Part shown: positions 26,261-34,857 of the stretch, in pieces
Layout of the letters: every line of letters starts with the position of its first letter
Numbering within the stretch: position 1 is the stretch's first letter
DNA from: DASYXZ01 sp035308965
GTDB lineage: Bacteria > Acidobacteriota > Terriglobia > UBA7540
Assembly (NCBI GenBank): GCA_035308965.1
Contig: DATGFN010000022.1
Coordinates: 310,001 to 374,000, forward strand
Direction: 5' to 3'
DNA: 64,000 nt
Program-made: the position numbers and the translations under genes
Notes under the pieces: model-generated
The model's input: the letters and a program-made list of their open reading frames with translations, nothing else
Databases searched by the model: none
Told to the model about the DNA's origin: nothing

Positions 26261-26806
26261 ATGGCCCATTTCACGAACAGGCAGGAAGACTGGCAGAGGC
26301 GTGACTGGCAGATGCTTCGCGAGGGCGGCATCTCCCTGTACAGGCGAAATGAGTATTTAGCCGACGATATGCAATGGCTAGCGGGCCAGAATTACACGAT
26401 TTACGAATTCGATTGCGGACGATGGAATTCGGAGGATGAGATGTACTCTGAATTTGAGCGGGTGATGCGATTCTCGGAATGGTGGGGACCGACATGGGGA
26501 CATAACATGGACGCTTTTGAGGATTGCTTATCGGACTTGCCAATCCGCAAAGACGGCGGTGCGGTGTTGGTACTCCGCAGGTTCAATATTTATGCGAGTG
26601 GCGCCGGCTCGGCATTGGGGCATAATGGCCTCACCAAGGCCGACATCTTGCTTGATGTCCTGGTGAGAGCGTGCAGGTTTTTCTTGTTAACCGGCAGAAG
26701 ACTCATAACGCTAGTGCACACAGAAAATCCTGACATCCAGTTTGGACCGCTGGGCGCAGTCTCACCAGCTTGGAATCGCCGAGAATGGTTGATAAAAAAC
26801 CGTTAA
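26261..26806 (+). CDS. Barstar-family protein without a visible partner nuclease
   Basis: 181 residues from the ATG at 26261, which follows AGGAAGTAAT; the frame extends 22 codons further up into a REP. Residues about 45-115 match the barstar pattern: YTIYEFDCGRW, then an acidic helix and EWWGPTWGHNMDAFEDCLSD, equivalent to barstar's YYGENLDALWDCL, then a beta strand (AVLVLRRFNIY). Barstar binds and blocks barnase-type ribonucleases. The remaining 65 residues form an extra C-terminal region. I see no barnase or other nuclease gene nearby, so it may be an orphan immunity protein or have another role. Confidence 0.78.
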   Translation: MAHFTNRQEDWQRRDWQMLREGGISLYRRNEYLADDMQWLAGQNYTIYEFDCGRWNSEDEMYSEFERVMRFSEWWGPTWGHNMDAFEDCLSDLPIRKDGGAVLVLRRFNIYASGAGSALGHNGLTKADILLDVLVRACRFFLLTGRRLITLVHTENPDIQFGPLGAVSPAWNRREWLIKNR

Positions 26807-26924
26807 GCAGGCCAGGGGGCCGAGGCGCCTCCACGACTTGCCCTGCCTGCTCGCCATAAACCACCGAAAAAAGATATCTGCGCAGCAGGAGCTTGCGGGT
26901 CCCCTAGAGCAAGCCGGGTAGCGA

Positions 26925-26955
26925 AGACCGCAGTGCTTGCGGTCTGCGGCTTTTC
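26925..26955 (+). terminator. Probable terminator after the barstar gene
   Basis: Eight-base arms AGACCGCA/TGCGGTCT with a five-base loop, followed after a short GC stretch by TTTT. Confidence 0.55.
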
Positions 26956-27038
26956 GTTTGGATTTACATTATATAATCCTAATATATGCATTATCCATAT
27001 TTAAATCGCTGCGCAGGCCCACTGTAATAAAGAGATAT

Positions 27039-27078
27039 CGCGGGTGGCGCATACGTTCCGCACTCTGGAATGTATGCG
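27039..27078 (-). repeat. 40 bp REP element flanking RAYT, left copy
   Basis: The inverted counterpart of 27699-27738, identical at 38 of 40 positions. It forms the arms GCATACGTTCC/GGAATGTATGC. It lies about 43 bp beyond the 3' end of the transposase gene. Confidence 0.9.
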
Positions 27079-27120
27079 CTCTTCAAGCTTACACTCATGG
27101 GCAGCCCCAATTGTTATCGG

Positions 27121-27672
27121 TCACACCATCCGGTCAATGGAAAGTACGGAAGCGTCATCCAGGAAATAAAACCTCCAACTCGACCACGGCCAATCACCCG
27201 GCTTTTCAACCAGCTTTCGCGCCACCGGATTGTTATGCATGTAATTCAGTTTTTCCAGCCGCTTCTTAGGGCTCCAAATGTTTAAGTCATATCCGCCGCG
27301 CTGCCAGACCCGGAAATGGGCATGATGATGAACCGCAGGTGGAAGGCTCACGCGAGTGAGCATCCTCCGGCACCAGGGAATGCTCACGTTTTCTTTCAAG
27401 TTTTTCAAAACAAACAAGGCGGTGCGTACTTCGAGCTTTTGCATGATTTGAGACGGGTTGGGCTCAATCGAGGGCCAAATCAACAGGTGAAAGTGTTCGG
27501 GCATCAGGACATACCCAACGATCTTGAACCCGAGTTCGCTTCGCAGATCGTTCAGAGTCCCGACCCACCGGCGTTTAAACCTCTCCGAGTCGAACAGAGG
27601 GGCGCGTCGATAAGTGCTGCGGGTCAGGTAGTGAAGATGGTTCAATCCGTAAAAGTGTCGTTGCCGGGGCAC
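27121..27672 (-). CDS. RAYT: REP-associated tyrosine transposase
   Basis: 183 residues from a GTG. HUH motif His60-Phe-His62 in VLMPEHFHLLIWP and the catalytic tyrosine in LNYMHNNPV (Tyr144) identify a Y1, IS200-like REP-associated transposase. The C-terminal PGDWPWSSWRFYFLDD is also typical. These enzymes act on single-stranded REP hairpins. The gene is bracketed by inverted copies of one 40 bp REP and two more copies lie within 2 kb, so element and substrate are together. Fragments of a related RAYT C-terminus occur at 32193 and 33717. The gene looks intact. Confidence 0.92.
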   Translation of the reverse strand: MPRQRHFYGLNHLHYLTRSTYRRAPLFDSERFKRRWVGTLNDLRSELGFKIVGYVLMPEHFHLLIWPSIEPNPSQIMQKLEVRTALFVLKNLKENVSIPWCRRMLTRVSLPPAVHHHAHFRVWQRGGYDLNIWSPKKRLEKLNYMHNNPVARKLVEKPGDWPWSSWRFYFLDDASVLSIDRMV

Positions 27673-27698
27673 GCGGTTAGCTTACCATTATTAAAGGC

Positions 27699-27738
27699 CG
27701 CATACATTCCATAATGCGGAACGTATGCGCCACCCGCG
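27699..27738 (+). repeat. 40 bp REP element flanking RAYT, right copy
   Basis: The inverted counterpart of 27039-27078 (two mismatches), 26 bp upstream of the RAYT start. It is in the same orientation as the copies at 26202 and 29674. Confidence 0.9.
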
Positions 27739-27800
27739 AACCTGGATCCGTCAGCTGACGGACTAGAACCCGATGTCGTGCGCACGATTGCGAGAAGATC

Positions 27801-27827
27801 CGCGGACCGCAAAACCGGCGGTCCGCG
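27801..27827. repeat. GCGGTCCGC-type hairpin
   Basis: Ten-base arms CGCGGACCGC/GCGGTCCGCG followed by CTAC. The stem is nearly the same as at 33082-33108, making a second REP family distinct from the 40 bp one. Confidence 0.75.
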
Positions 27828-27864
27828 CTACTAGTTTCACTACGCGGCCGCCCGCCCGATGATT

Positions 27865-29451
27865 TCAATTTACGGCTAAGGCGCTGACGTTGCAGCTTGC
27901 GCTTACCGGTTTGAAAGTGTATTCGCCGCTGGCATCTTGCCCAGTTAGCAAGCGACTATCGACCTCGACTGTCCCGGAGCCGGCGAGGCTTCCGTCTGGC
28001 TTCAGCGCCAGGGTAAAAAGAGACTTACCATTGGCGACCGCAATTGACACCTGGCCGCCGGTATTCCGCACCGAATACTGCGCCATGACATGCGCCGCGC
28101 CGCAATCGATAACAGCGTCGTCAACTTGGAAATCAACGCGGAGGCCGCCGGCAGCGGAGTAAACGCCGGACATGATGGGACCGGTAGGGATCGGTTTTCC
28201 GGCGTTGTCGTTCACGCCAACCATACTGATTGCCATTTGGTCCTGCTTGGCATAGGTCTGAGGCACGGGCTGGAACGCTCCGAATGAGCAAGTCGCGGTT
28301 GCGGGGGCGTAGACCGGAACTTTTTCCGTGTAGGCGCTGCCGGGGACCATGGTGCCGTCGCTATAGCGCTTGCTGTGGGCGATCAGGTTGTAGCCGGTGA
28401 TGATCTGCCCGGCTATGCTCACTGCGCCCGGACCAATCATCTGGCCATTCGGATTCAAGGCCATCGCCACGGGCTGCGGGTGGGTTCCGATCTGCACAAC
28501 GTACTGATTGGCGCGCGGCGTTATCGAGTAGCCGACGGTCTGCATCACAAGCTTGCTGCAGCCAGATAGGCTCACTCCCCCATAGTTGCGGATGCCATCG
28601 ATCATTCTGCCCGCGGTAAAGTCCAGCACCATACCAGTACCGATCGCGTATTCTCCATTCATTTGCAGTCCGTGAGGCGCAGGCGGGGGCTTGCCGCCTT
28701 CAGGACCCCCGAAAATTTTGCCCACTGCGTCCCCAAACTTCATTAAAGAATTTTTTACGCAATGACCTTTGCTGCCGCCGAGCTCAAGGCAGCGCGTCTC
28801 GTCTTTGCCAAGCCCGGACGGTGAGGCGCTTGCGTCCGGTTTCCCCGGGAGTACCAACGGATTTTGGGAAGACGTATTCTGCGCGCGCTCCCTTTCGAGC
28901 TGAGCCTGATAGGCGGCGGCCGCGTCGCGATTTACTTTCGCGTACGGCTCCAGGAATTTCGTGGTGAACAGCTTGTCAAACAACTCCTTGTAGAACGCCT
29001 CATCACTCTCGTAGTGATTGTGTAATCCGAGGAATGCCTGCGCTTCGGCCGGCGTGTGCGATTTGCCATAGTCCTGCGAGATTTGGTAGGCCGCCGCGGC
29101 ATACTGATTCAAGTAGCCCCGTTCCTCAGGCGTCGTGTCGCCAAAGCGCCGGCCGGGGGCGAGGCCCATGCGCTGAATGAACGTGGGCATCAAATTAAAC
29201 ACGGCCACCTGGCGCGCCAAAGTGTCGGTTGGATTGCTTCCTTGAATGACCTGCTTGACCTTGTCCACCGACGGCATTCCGGCGAGATAGGACGTGTCGG
29301 CAGGCGGACCAGCCGGGCGGCGGATCTGCGGCGGCAGCGCTCGGGCAACCGCACCCGCGGAGGTGGCAGCCAGCAAGAGGGCAGAGGTGAACATTGAAAA
29401 TAGCAGGGAAGAACGAAAAGAGTCGCGATCAGATTGGAACTGGCTAGCCAT
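27865..29451 (-). CDS. Exported protein with two copies of a beta domain
   Basis: 528 residues from the ATG at 29451, chosen because it gives a proper signal peptide (SSLLFSMFTSALLLAATSAGAVA); the open frame runs 44 codons further upstream. Residues about 45-200 are mostly helical. A low-complexity linker with four cysteines follows. Then come two related beta-rich units (about 245-355 and 405-528), each with a pattern GxY...LDF/VDF...Y.V...L.L.P.G...G.G.V...R.ITG/LTG. The paired units suggest ligand binding or adhesion outside the cell. I know no name for the family. No operon partner is seen; RAYT lies downstream on the same strand but is unrelated. Confidence 0.8.
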   Translation of the reverse strand: MASQFQSDRDSFRSSLLFSMFTSALLLAATSAGAVARALPPQIRRPAGPPADTSYLAGMPSVDKVKQVIQGSNPTDTLARQVAVFNLMPTFIQRMGLAPGRRFGDTTPEERGYLNQYAAAAYQISQDYGKSHTPAEAQAFLGLHNHYESDEAFYKELFDKLFTTKFLEPYAKVNRDAAAAYQAQLERERAQNTSSQNPLVLPGKPDASASPSGLGKDETRCLELGGSKGHCVKNSLMKFGDAVGKIFGGPEGGKPPPAPHGLQMNGEYAIGTGMVLDFTAGRMIDGIRNYGGVSLSGCSKLVMQTVGYSITPRANQYVVQIGTHPQPVAMALNPNGQMIGPGAVSIAGQIITGYNLIAHSKRYSDGTMVPGSAYTEKVPVYAPATATCSFGAFQPVPQTYAKQDQMAISMVGVNDNAGKPIPTGPIMSGVYSAAGGLRVDFQVDDAVIDCGAAHVMAQYSVRNTGGQVSIAVANGKSLFTLALKPDGSLAGSGTVEVDSRLLTGQDASGEYTFKPVSASCNVSALAVN

Positions 29452-29779
29452 GAAGACCTTCTGCACATTTGAACGTAAGGCCCGCGTGCAAGAGACTATT
29501 TTAGGTGAAAATTGCTTGCCAGCCAATAAGTTGAGTCGTCGAAATCGTTGCCTGGAAATTACGACTTCCTCAGGGTGGCCCATCCCTCATGTTTCTTGCG
29601 ATGCGTGGGTTTGGCCTCCGATAAAGAACGCAAAACCAGGAGTTGACGCTTGCCTTATTTCCGGATTCGAGGTCGCTTACATTTCAAAGTCCGAATCGCA
29701 GGCGCCACCCGCGGCCCCGTGGAAGGATTATTGGTGTATCATAGAGGCATCGTTCATTTAGATTGAGGGAAATAAACCT
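29452..29779. other. Divergent intergenic region with a REP copy
   Basis: This 328 bp gap separates the minus-strand exported protein from the plus-strand kinase. It holds the fourth 40 bp REP copy at 29674-29713. No gene is seen. Confidence 0.6.
29674..29713 (+). repeat. 40 bp REP element, copy 4
   Basis: Same orientation and length as 26202-26241 and 27699-27738, but more diverged. The CGCCACCCGCG tail is intact. Confidence 0.8.
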
Positions 29780-31957
29780 ATGAGCGCTCTCACGACGCCG
29801 CCGAACCATGGCATAGAAATCCTGATAGCCCAAGATAACATCACTCAAGCCGAGCGGCTGAAGCTTGTGCTCGAAAACCGCGGGCATGCCGTGATTGTAG
29901 CCATGAACGGGACACAGGCTCTGGCCGCCGCGCGGGCTCGCAAACCTACGCTGATTGTCATCGACATGGTGAGTCCGGAGATGGATGGCTACGAGCTTTG
30001 CAAGCAACTCAAGGCAGAGAAGGAGCTGAAGTACGTTCCGGCAATCCTCATGACTTCGCTCACCAGCCCTGAGGAAGTGGTAAAGGGTTTGGAGTGCGGC
30101 GCCGATATATTTATCAGGAAGCCGTACGACGAGGCGGCTTTTATTTCACGGATCGACTACGCCCTCTCCAACCGGAAGTTGCGCGAGCGCGAAAAAGTGG
30201 ATGTGTCGTTGCAGATTTCGATGGGCGGCAAAATCCATAAAATCAACTCCGCGCCGCAACAGGTCCTTGATTTGCTGATTTCGACCTACGAGGACGCGAC
30301 ACGAATCAATGCGGAACTGATTGAGAGGCAGATAGAGCTCGGGCGGCTTGCGGCGGGACTCGAAAAGGAGGTGGGAGAGAGAACGGCTGCCCTTCGGGCG
30401 GAATTTGCGGAGCGTCAGGTGGCGATCGAGCAACTTCGTCAAAGTGAGGAACAGTTTCGGCTGATCGCGGAGAACATTGGCGATCTCATTGCTGTCCTCG
30501 ACCTGGAAGGAAAGCGTTTGTACAACAGCCCCTCCTACAAAGACATCCTGGGCGACCCGGCAGCGTTACGGGGGTCATTATCGTTCAATGAGATTCATCC
30601 CGAAGACCGGGAAAGGATTATGGATGTCTTCAAGGAAACGGTGCGGACGGGGCGGGGGCAAAGGACCGAGTATCGCTTCTTGCTTGGAAACGGAAACATC
30701 CGGTATATCGAGTCCCAGGGAAGCGTGATTCCGGATGAAAAAGGGAACGCCGCCAAGGTGATCGTGGTTTCCCGCGATGTGACTGAGCGCAACCACCTTG
30801 AAGAGAGGCTTCGCCAGGCAGAGAAAATGGAGGCCGTGGGGCAGTTGGCGGGCGGAGTGGCTCACGATTTTAACAACCTTCTGACAATCATCAACGGTTA
30901 TGGCGACATCCTCCTGGAGCAGCTCGCCCCTGATGACAAACACCGCGGCTACGTAATGGAAATAGTCGCTGCCGGTAGGCGGGCTGAAAGTCTTACGCGC
31001 CAACTCCTGGCTTTCAGTCGCCAGCAAGTGCTGGCCCCCGTGTTACTGGATCTGAATGCCGCGGTTAAGAACATGGACAAGATGCTGCGGCGCCTCATCG
31101 GCGAAGATGTTGACCTGGTGACTGTGGCCAGTGAGGGCCTGTGGAACGTCAAGGCCGACCCGGGCCAGATCGAACAAGTCATCATGAACCTGGCCGTAAA
31201 CGCCCGCGATGCGATGCCCAAAGGCGGGAAACTTACCATCGAGACCGCCAACGTTGATTTGGATGAGAGCTACTCACGCGCACATGCTCTTGCCAAACCC
31301 GGTCCCCACGTCATGATTGCGGTTAGCGATACAGGCGAGGGAATGACCGCCCAGACACAATCGCGCATCTTCGAGCCCTTTTTTACGACGAAAGGACCTG
31401 CCCAGGGAACTGGATTGGGTCTCTCGACTGTCTTCGGCATTGTCAAACAGAGCAAGGGCCACATTTGGGTATATAGCGAATTGGGGGCGGGTACAACATT
31501 CAAAATTTATTTGCCCCGCGTAGATGAAGCCCTGGTGCAAGTGGAGCCGGTTTTGGCCCAACCTGATTTGCGCCCGGGGTCGGAAACGGTCCTCCTGGTT
31601 GAGGACGAAGAAGCGGTTCGAATCCTTGTGCGCAGGGTTCTGGAATCGAGCGGATACCATGTGCTTGAGGCGCGACATGGGGCGGAAGCTTTGGTGATTT
31701 GTGATGAACATAAAGACCCCATCCAAATGCTGATGACCGATGTGATTATGCCCGAAATGAGCGGGAGGCAATTGGCCGACCGACTGTCGCCGCATCGCCC
31801 GGAAATGAAAGTCTTGTACATGTCAGGCTACACGGACAACGCCGTCACTCACCGCGGCATTTTGGAACCGGGCACAAATTTTCTTCAAAAGCCTTTTACG
31901 CCGGTTAACGTCTTACGCAAGGTGCGTGCTGTGTTGGATGGCAACCCAAGCGCGTGA
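29780..31957 (+). CDS. Hybrid sensor histidine kinase with two receiver domains
   Basis: 725 residues, no membrane segment, so cytoplasmic. Order: receiver (10-130, Asp62 in VIDMVSPEMDG, Lys114), coiled coil (about 180-225), PAS domain (about 222-338), HisKA with phospho-histidine His362 in GVAHDFNNLLT, HATPase with NARDAM, DTGEGM and GTGLGLS boxes (450-580), and a C-terminal receiver (605-720, Asp654 in MLMTDVIMPEM, Lys704). The HDFNN H-box and C-terminal receiver are typical of soil-bacterial hybrid kinases. An input receiver at the N-terminus suggests that another kinase feeds into it. No partner gene is adjacent. Confidence 0.94.
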   Translation: MSALTTPPNHGIEILIAQDNITQAERLKLVLENRGHAVIVAMNGTQALAAARARKPTLIVIDMVSPEMDGYELCKQLKAEKELKYVPAILMTSLTSPEEVVKGLECGADIFIRKPYDEAAFISRIDYALSNRKLREREKVDVSLQISMGGKIHKINSAPQQVLDLLISTYEDATRINAELIERQIELGRLAAGLEKEVGERTAALRAEFAERQVAIEQLRQSEEQFRLIAENIGDLIAVLDLEGKRLYNSPSYKDILGDPAALRGSLSFNEIHPEDRERIMDVFKETVRTGRGQRTEYRFLLGNGNIRYIESQGSVIPDEKGNAAKVIVVSRDVTERNHLEERLRQAEKMEAVGQLAGGVAHDFNNLLTIINGYGDILLEQLAPDDKHRGYVMEIVAAGRRAESLTRQLLAFSRQQVLAPVLLDLNAAVKNMDKMLRRLIGEDVDLVTVASEGLWNVKADPGQIEQVIMNLAVNARDAMPKGGKLTIETANVDLDESYSRAHALAKPGPHVMIAVSDTGEGMTAQTQSRIFEPFFTTKGPAQGTGLGLSTVFGIVKQSKGHIWVYSELGAGTTFKIYLPRVDEALVQVEPVLAQPDLRPGSETVLLVEDEEAVRILVRRVLESSGYHVLEARHGAEALVICDEHKDPIQMLMTDVIMPEMSGRQLADRLSPHRPEMKVLYMSGYTDNAVTHRGILEPGTNFLQKPFTPVNVLRKVRAVLDGNPSA

Positions 31958-32011
31958 GCGCCTCCTGATTAATGGCCTTTGCATATTGTTCCAGGTCGAG
32001 CCATGGAGCAC

Positions 32012-32074
32012 GTAGCGCGGGTGTCATCACCCGCGTTTTTGTGAATTAATCGCGGGTGAGGACACCCGCGCTAC
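32012..32074. repeat. REP-type inverted repeat
   Basis: Arms 32012-32035 and 32051-32074 pair over 24 bases with one mismatch. The outer ends GTAGCGCGG/CCGCGCTAC match the GTAGC family at 9928, 27801 and 33082. Confidence 0.85.
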
Positions 32075-32104
32075 AATGGGGGGTAACGCAGATGGAGAAT
32101 CCCC

Positions 32105-32255
32105 GGCTGGCGCAGACATCGGTGTGATGTCTGCGAACAAGGGACAAAACTGGCCGGCTGGCGATTGCATTCTGAGGCCCTACCAGCCGGCTTGGTCAAG
32201 GTGGAGGTTTTTTCTCCTGAATGATTCCACCCTGCTACCTATCGACCGGATGCGG
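32105..32255 (+). repeat. 151 bp repeat with a RAYT C-terminal relic, copy 1
   Basis: Contains two hairpins (GCAGACATC/GATGTCTGC and CCGGCTGG/CCAGCCGG). Then 32193-32252 reads WSRWRFFLLNDSTLLPIDRM, matching the RAYT C-terminus WSSWRFYFLDDASVLSIDRM. A second copy lies at 33627-33779. It is a relic of a REP/RAYT unit. Confidence 0.85.
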
Positions 32256-32315
32256 CAAAGGCGAACCGCCCCCATAGCTCGGGGCGCCACCTGGCGTTAC
32301 TGGAGGCAGTGCGAG

Positions 32316-32831
32316 TCAGTGCTTCGAGGAGCCCAATACTTTGAGATCTCGCTCCAGTTTCGAGTAGGGGCTGTTGATGGAGTAGCTGAGGTCGCGCTTC
32401 GACGACTCACCCTCCACGCTATATAGCGGCTTGACTGAATCCTTTGCAACGACTGTCAAGTCCACCTTATTCACTGTTATAGGAACACTCGTCATCGGCG
32501 TGCCTGCTATTGTGCCGACGGCGCTCGTCTGTTCCGTTTCTTCCTTTTGAATGAAGGTCAGCTTGATGGTGGCGTCCGCCTTCGAACAATCACTAACGTA
32601 TTGCCATCCGAGCTTGGCGAGCACCTTGCCGGGGCTGTTTTCTCTTTCCAGGAATTTCCGGGTTTCGCTGACCTCCGAGACCGAATGGCCGTTCAAGTCG
32701 ATGCAGAAGCTGTGTATTTGCGCTAACCCCTGAGCATCCTGAACCTGTCCGAAAGGCTTGCGAGCTGCGGCCGGTTGGGGAAGCATCCCAGCCAGCGTGA
32801 TGAGAATTAGTGGCGCCATGCGGATTTTCAT
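32316..32831 (-). CDS. Small exported protein of unknown function
   Basis: 171 residues; GGAGG lies eight bases before the ATG. Signal peptide MAPLILITLAGMLPQPAAA, then about 150 residues predicted alpha/beta with two cysteines (SFCIDLNG, VSDCSKAD). The phrase VLAKLGWQYVSDCSKADATI and the following strand resemble small lipoprotein-like exported domains that carry the comment 'DUF' in soil bacteria, but I cannot name the family. It stands alone between the repeat unit and the palindrome-rich gap before 33151. Confidence 0.75.
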   Translation of the reverse strand: MKIRMAPLILITLAGMLPQPAAARKPFGQVQDAQGLAQIHSFCIDLNGHSVSEVSETRKFLERENSPGKVLAKLGWQYVSDCSKADATIKLTFIQKEETEQTSAVGTIAGTPMTSVPITVNKVDLTVVAKDSVKPLYSVEGESSKRDLSYSINSPYSKLERDLKVLGSSKH

Positions 32832-32997
32832 TCAGAGCCTCCTTCCGAAGAACCTAGCAGGTGGCCTCGGCAAGTCCTTTATGCCGTGGGTTCGTACCGT
32901 CGCGGCGAAGAAAAGGCCCACGGCAGAAAATTCATGACGGGATGGCTACCTACTGCCAGGGCACCCCAGGTAGTTTATCAGTATTAGATGTAAAATA

Positions 32998-33009
32998 CAT
33001 TATATAATG
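32998..33009. promoter_or_regulatory. CATTATATAATG palindrome, possible operator
   Basis: A perfect 12-base palindrome within an AT-rich stretch, about 140 bases before the gene at 33151. The 13-mer TACATTATATAAT is shared with 26966-26978, downstream of the barstar gene. It may be a regulator site or just a TATA-rich promoter. Confidence 0.35.
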
Positions 33010-33081
33010 CTGTATCTAAACACCACCCGCCAATAGAATGGAATTGGGCTCGGAAAGTTTGGCGGGACGACGGTGAATGAA

Positions 33082-33108
33082 CGCGGACCGCCGGGGCGGC
33101 GGTCCGCG
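33082..33108. repeat. GCGGTCCGCG hairpin
   Basis: Eleven-base perfect arms with a five-base loop, ending in CTAC; same stem as at 27801-27827. Confidence 0.8.
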
Positions 33109-33150
33109 CTACTGGCTCTCACCGCAAAATCCTATCTAAGGAGAATTCTT

Positions 33151-33561
33151 ATGGAAATTGGATTTCAGATTGGCAAAGAACTGGGTGAACTTCGTTCGCG
33201 AGTCGAATTGCTGGAATCAAGCCTGAAGCACCGTGACTGCAATTGCCACGAAAAGACTCGAAAGCACCGTGCCCTCTCTCCGTCGGAGATGACTAAACTT
33301 CAGCGTGACGCCCTTGAGATACTCAATGACATGCAGCCTGATATAACCGCTGCAGTAAACAAATTCATCAATTCGGGCCTCAAAGGCAAAGGGCATCGAA
33401 TGGCTTTCCAGGTTGTTGGTTTAAAGCTACAAGATGTTTCAAATCGATCTGTGGAAAGACAAGCCGGTGGTTGTCCATGGATCTGCTGCGATGGGGAATA
33501 CTATTGCTGTCCCGCGGCTACCTGCTGTGAGGAAAGGACCTCCTCCGGCCCAATTGACTGA
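33151..33561 (+). CDS. Small protein with a coiled coil and a cysteine-rich tail
   Basis: 136 residues from the ATG at 33151, which follows TAAGGAGAATTCTT. The first 30 residues are a likely coiled coil (QIGKELGELRSRVELLESSL) followed by CNCHEK. The middle is helical (SEMTKLQRDALEILNDMQPD). The last 30 residues are strikingly cysteine-rich, with a C-x3-CC-x5-CC-x4-CC spacing (GGCPWICCDGEYYCCPAAT...). The paired cysteines recall granulin-type mini-domains or a metal-binding knuckle. No signal peptide is seen. I do not recognise the family. A modified peptide precursor is another possibility, but no maturation enzymes are adjacent. Confidence 0.65.
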   Translation: MEIGFQIGKELGELRSRVELLESSLKHRDCNCHEKTRKHRALSPSEMTKLQRDALEILNDMQPDITAAVNKFINSGLKGKGHRMAFQVVGLKLQDVSNRSVERQAGGCPWICCDGEYYCCPAATCCEERTSSGPID

Positions 33562-33626
33562 AGTTCCAGCGTCCACGAGCAGCGAACAACCCGGTAGCGC
33601 ATTGTCTGCGGTCTTTCAGACTCCGT

Positions 33627-33779
33627 GGCTGGCGCAGACATCGGTGTGATGTCTGCGAACAAGGGGCAAAAACTGGCCGGCTGGCGCTGGCATTCTGAGG
33701 CCCCTACCAGCCGGCCTGGTCAAGGTGGAGTTTTTTTCTCCTGAATGATTCCACCCTGCTGCCTATGGACCGGATGCGG
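33627..33779 (+). repeat. 153 bp repeat with a RAYT relic, copy 2
   Basis: Matches 32105-32255 at about nine bases in ten. Its RAYT-derived tail has an extra T in the T-run, which breaks the frame. The two copies enclose the small exported gene and the cysteine-rich gene. Confidence 0.85.
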
Positions 33780-33873
33780 GCGCGCAGCAGACATCACAGA
33801 TCGAAGTCCGCGCCTGCCGCCCCGGACGCATGTAAACAATTGAGTAGGACACGGCACCAGAGGTGTTCGTATT

Positions 33874-34320
33874 CTACCCGTCGGATTTTTTGATTGGAGA
33901 CATTTGACCGGCGGTGCGATCTTTTCCCGCAACGTCGAAACTGAGGTAGGTTTGATGCTTGCTCGCAGCCTCGATGGCCGGCATCAGATCTTTCATGATC
34001 TGCGATTTCACGACATAACCGCGAGCGCCAGCGTCCATCGCCCGGGCCATCGTGAACCGGGCATCGTGGACGGTTAGAAGAACAACTTCAGCTTCCGGCG
34101 CAACCCGGCGGAGTTCCGGAATCGCGCTGATTCCGTCAAGATTGGGCATGCTGTAGTCGATAACTAAAACGTCGGGCCTTACTTGCCCGGCCTTTTGGAC
34201 GGCGTCTCGCCCGTTCTCAGCTTCCGCAACTACCTCCCATCCCGACCGGGACTCGAGAAGCGCGCGCAGTTCACTCCGGAGTGCATCGTTATCTTCTGCA
34301 AGCAAAATTCGCAGCGGCAT
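33874..34320 (-). CDS. Stand-alone receiver-domain response regulator
   Basis: 148 residues from the ATG at 34320, with CGAGGG at the right distance; an ATG two codons earlier is also possible. One receiver domain: ILLAEDNDALR, phospho-aspartate in VLVIDYSMPNLDG and the lysine in GYVVKSQIM. After about residue 120 there is only a short tail, with no DNA-binding domain. It is the last gene of a three-gene run with another single receiver and a NarL-type kinase, so it probably receives phosphate from that kinase. Confidence 0.9.
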   Translation of the reverse strand: MPLRILLAEDNDALRSELRALLESRSGWEVVAEAENGRDAVQKAGQVRPDVLVIDYSMPNLDGISAIPELRRVAPEAEVVLLTVHDARFTMARAMDAGARGYVVKSQIMKDLMPAIEAASKHQTYLSFDVAGKDRTAGQMSPIKKSDG

Positions 34321-34377
34321 GGCCATCCCTCGATCAAACTGCGGTTTCGCGCCACAGTCACAGCGCATCAGCCCGGA

Positions 34378-34857
34378 TCAGGCCCCGCAGAATCCCAAGT
34401 CCAAACAAAATACCGCACCGGCGATGGGCGGCGTGTCCTCCCCAGGAATGGGCTTGACCTCGGGCGCTGAAGGCCCAAAGAATGTACCGCCGGCCAGCAC
34501 CCGGTCGATCGCCAAGATAAGGTCGCGGGCCGCCTGCGATTTCATCACAAAGCCTTGCGCTCCGGCCTGGCGCGCCTCAGCAGTCAGCCTCTCGGATTCG
34601 TGCATCGAGAACAGGAGCACGCGGCTACCCAGACCAAGTTTGCCAATGTGGGAAGCGGCCTCAAGCCCGCTCATGGAAGGCATGGTGATATCGAGGATAA
34701 CCACGTCAGGCTTCAAGGCCTTGACGGCCTCAATGGCCTCCACGCCGTTGGTGGCTTCACCAGAGATTTCCCACTCGGGCCGCGACACGTTGATCAGGTT
34801 GCGGACTCCCTGGCGTACTATCTCGTGATCGTCAACAATTAGAATCGTGGTCCCCAT
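34378..34857 (-). CDS. Stand-alone receiver-domain response regulator
   Basis: 159 residues; GGAGG precedes the ATG. Receiver with ILIVDDHEIVRQGV, phospho-aspartate in VVILDITMPSMSG and lysine in GFVMKSQAARD. The receiver is NarL-like in sequence, but the helix-turn-helix is missing and replaced by a proline-rich tail ending CLDLGFCGA. It lies 82 bp after the kinase and 57 bp before a second single receiver. The two receivers differ enough to have separate roles. Confidence 0.9.
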   Translation of the reverse strand: MGTTILIVDDHEIVRQGVRNLINVSRPEWEISGEATNGVEAIEAVKALKPDVVILDITMPSMSGLEAASHIGKLGLGSRVLLFSMHESERLTAEARQAGAQGFVMKSQAARDLILAIDRVLAGGTFFGPSAPEVKPIPGEDTPPIAGAVFCLDLGFCGA

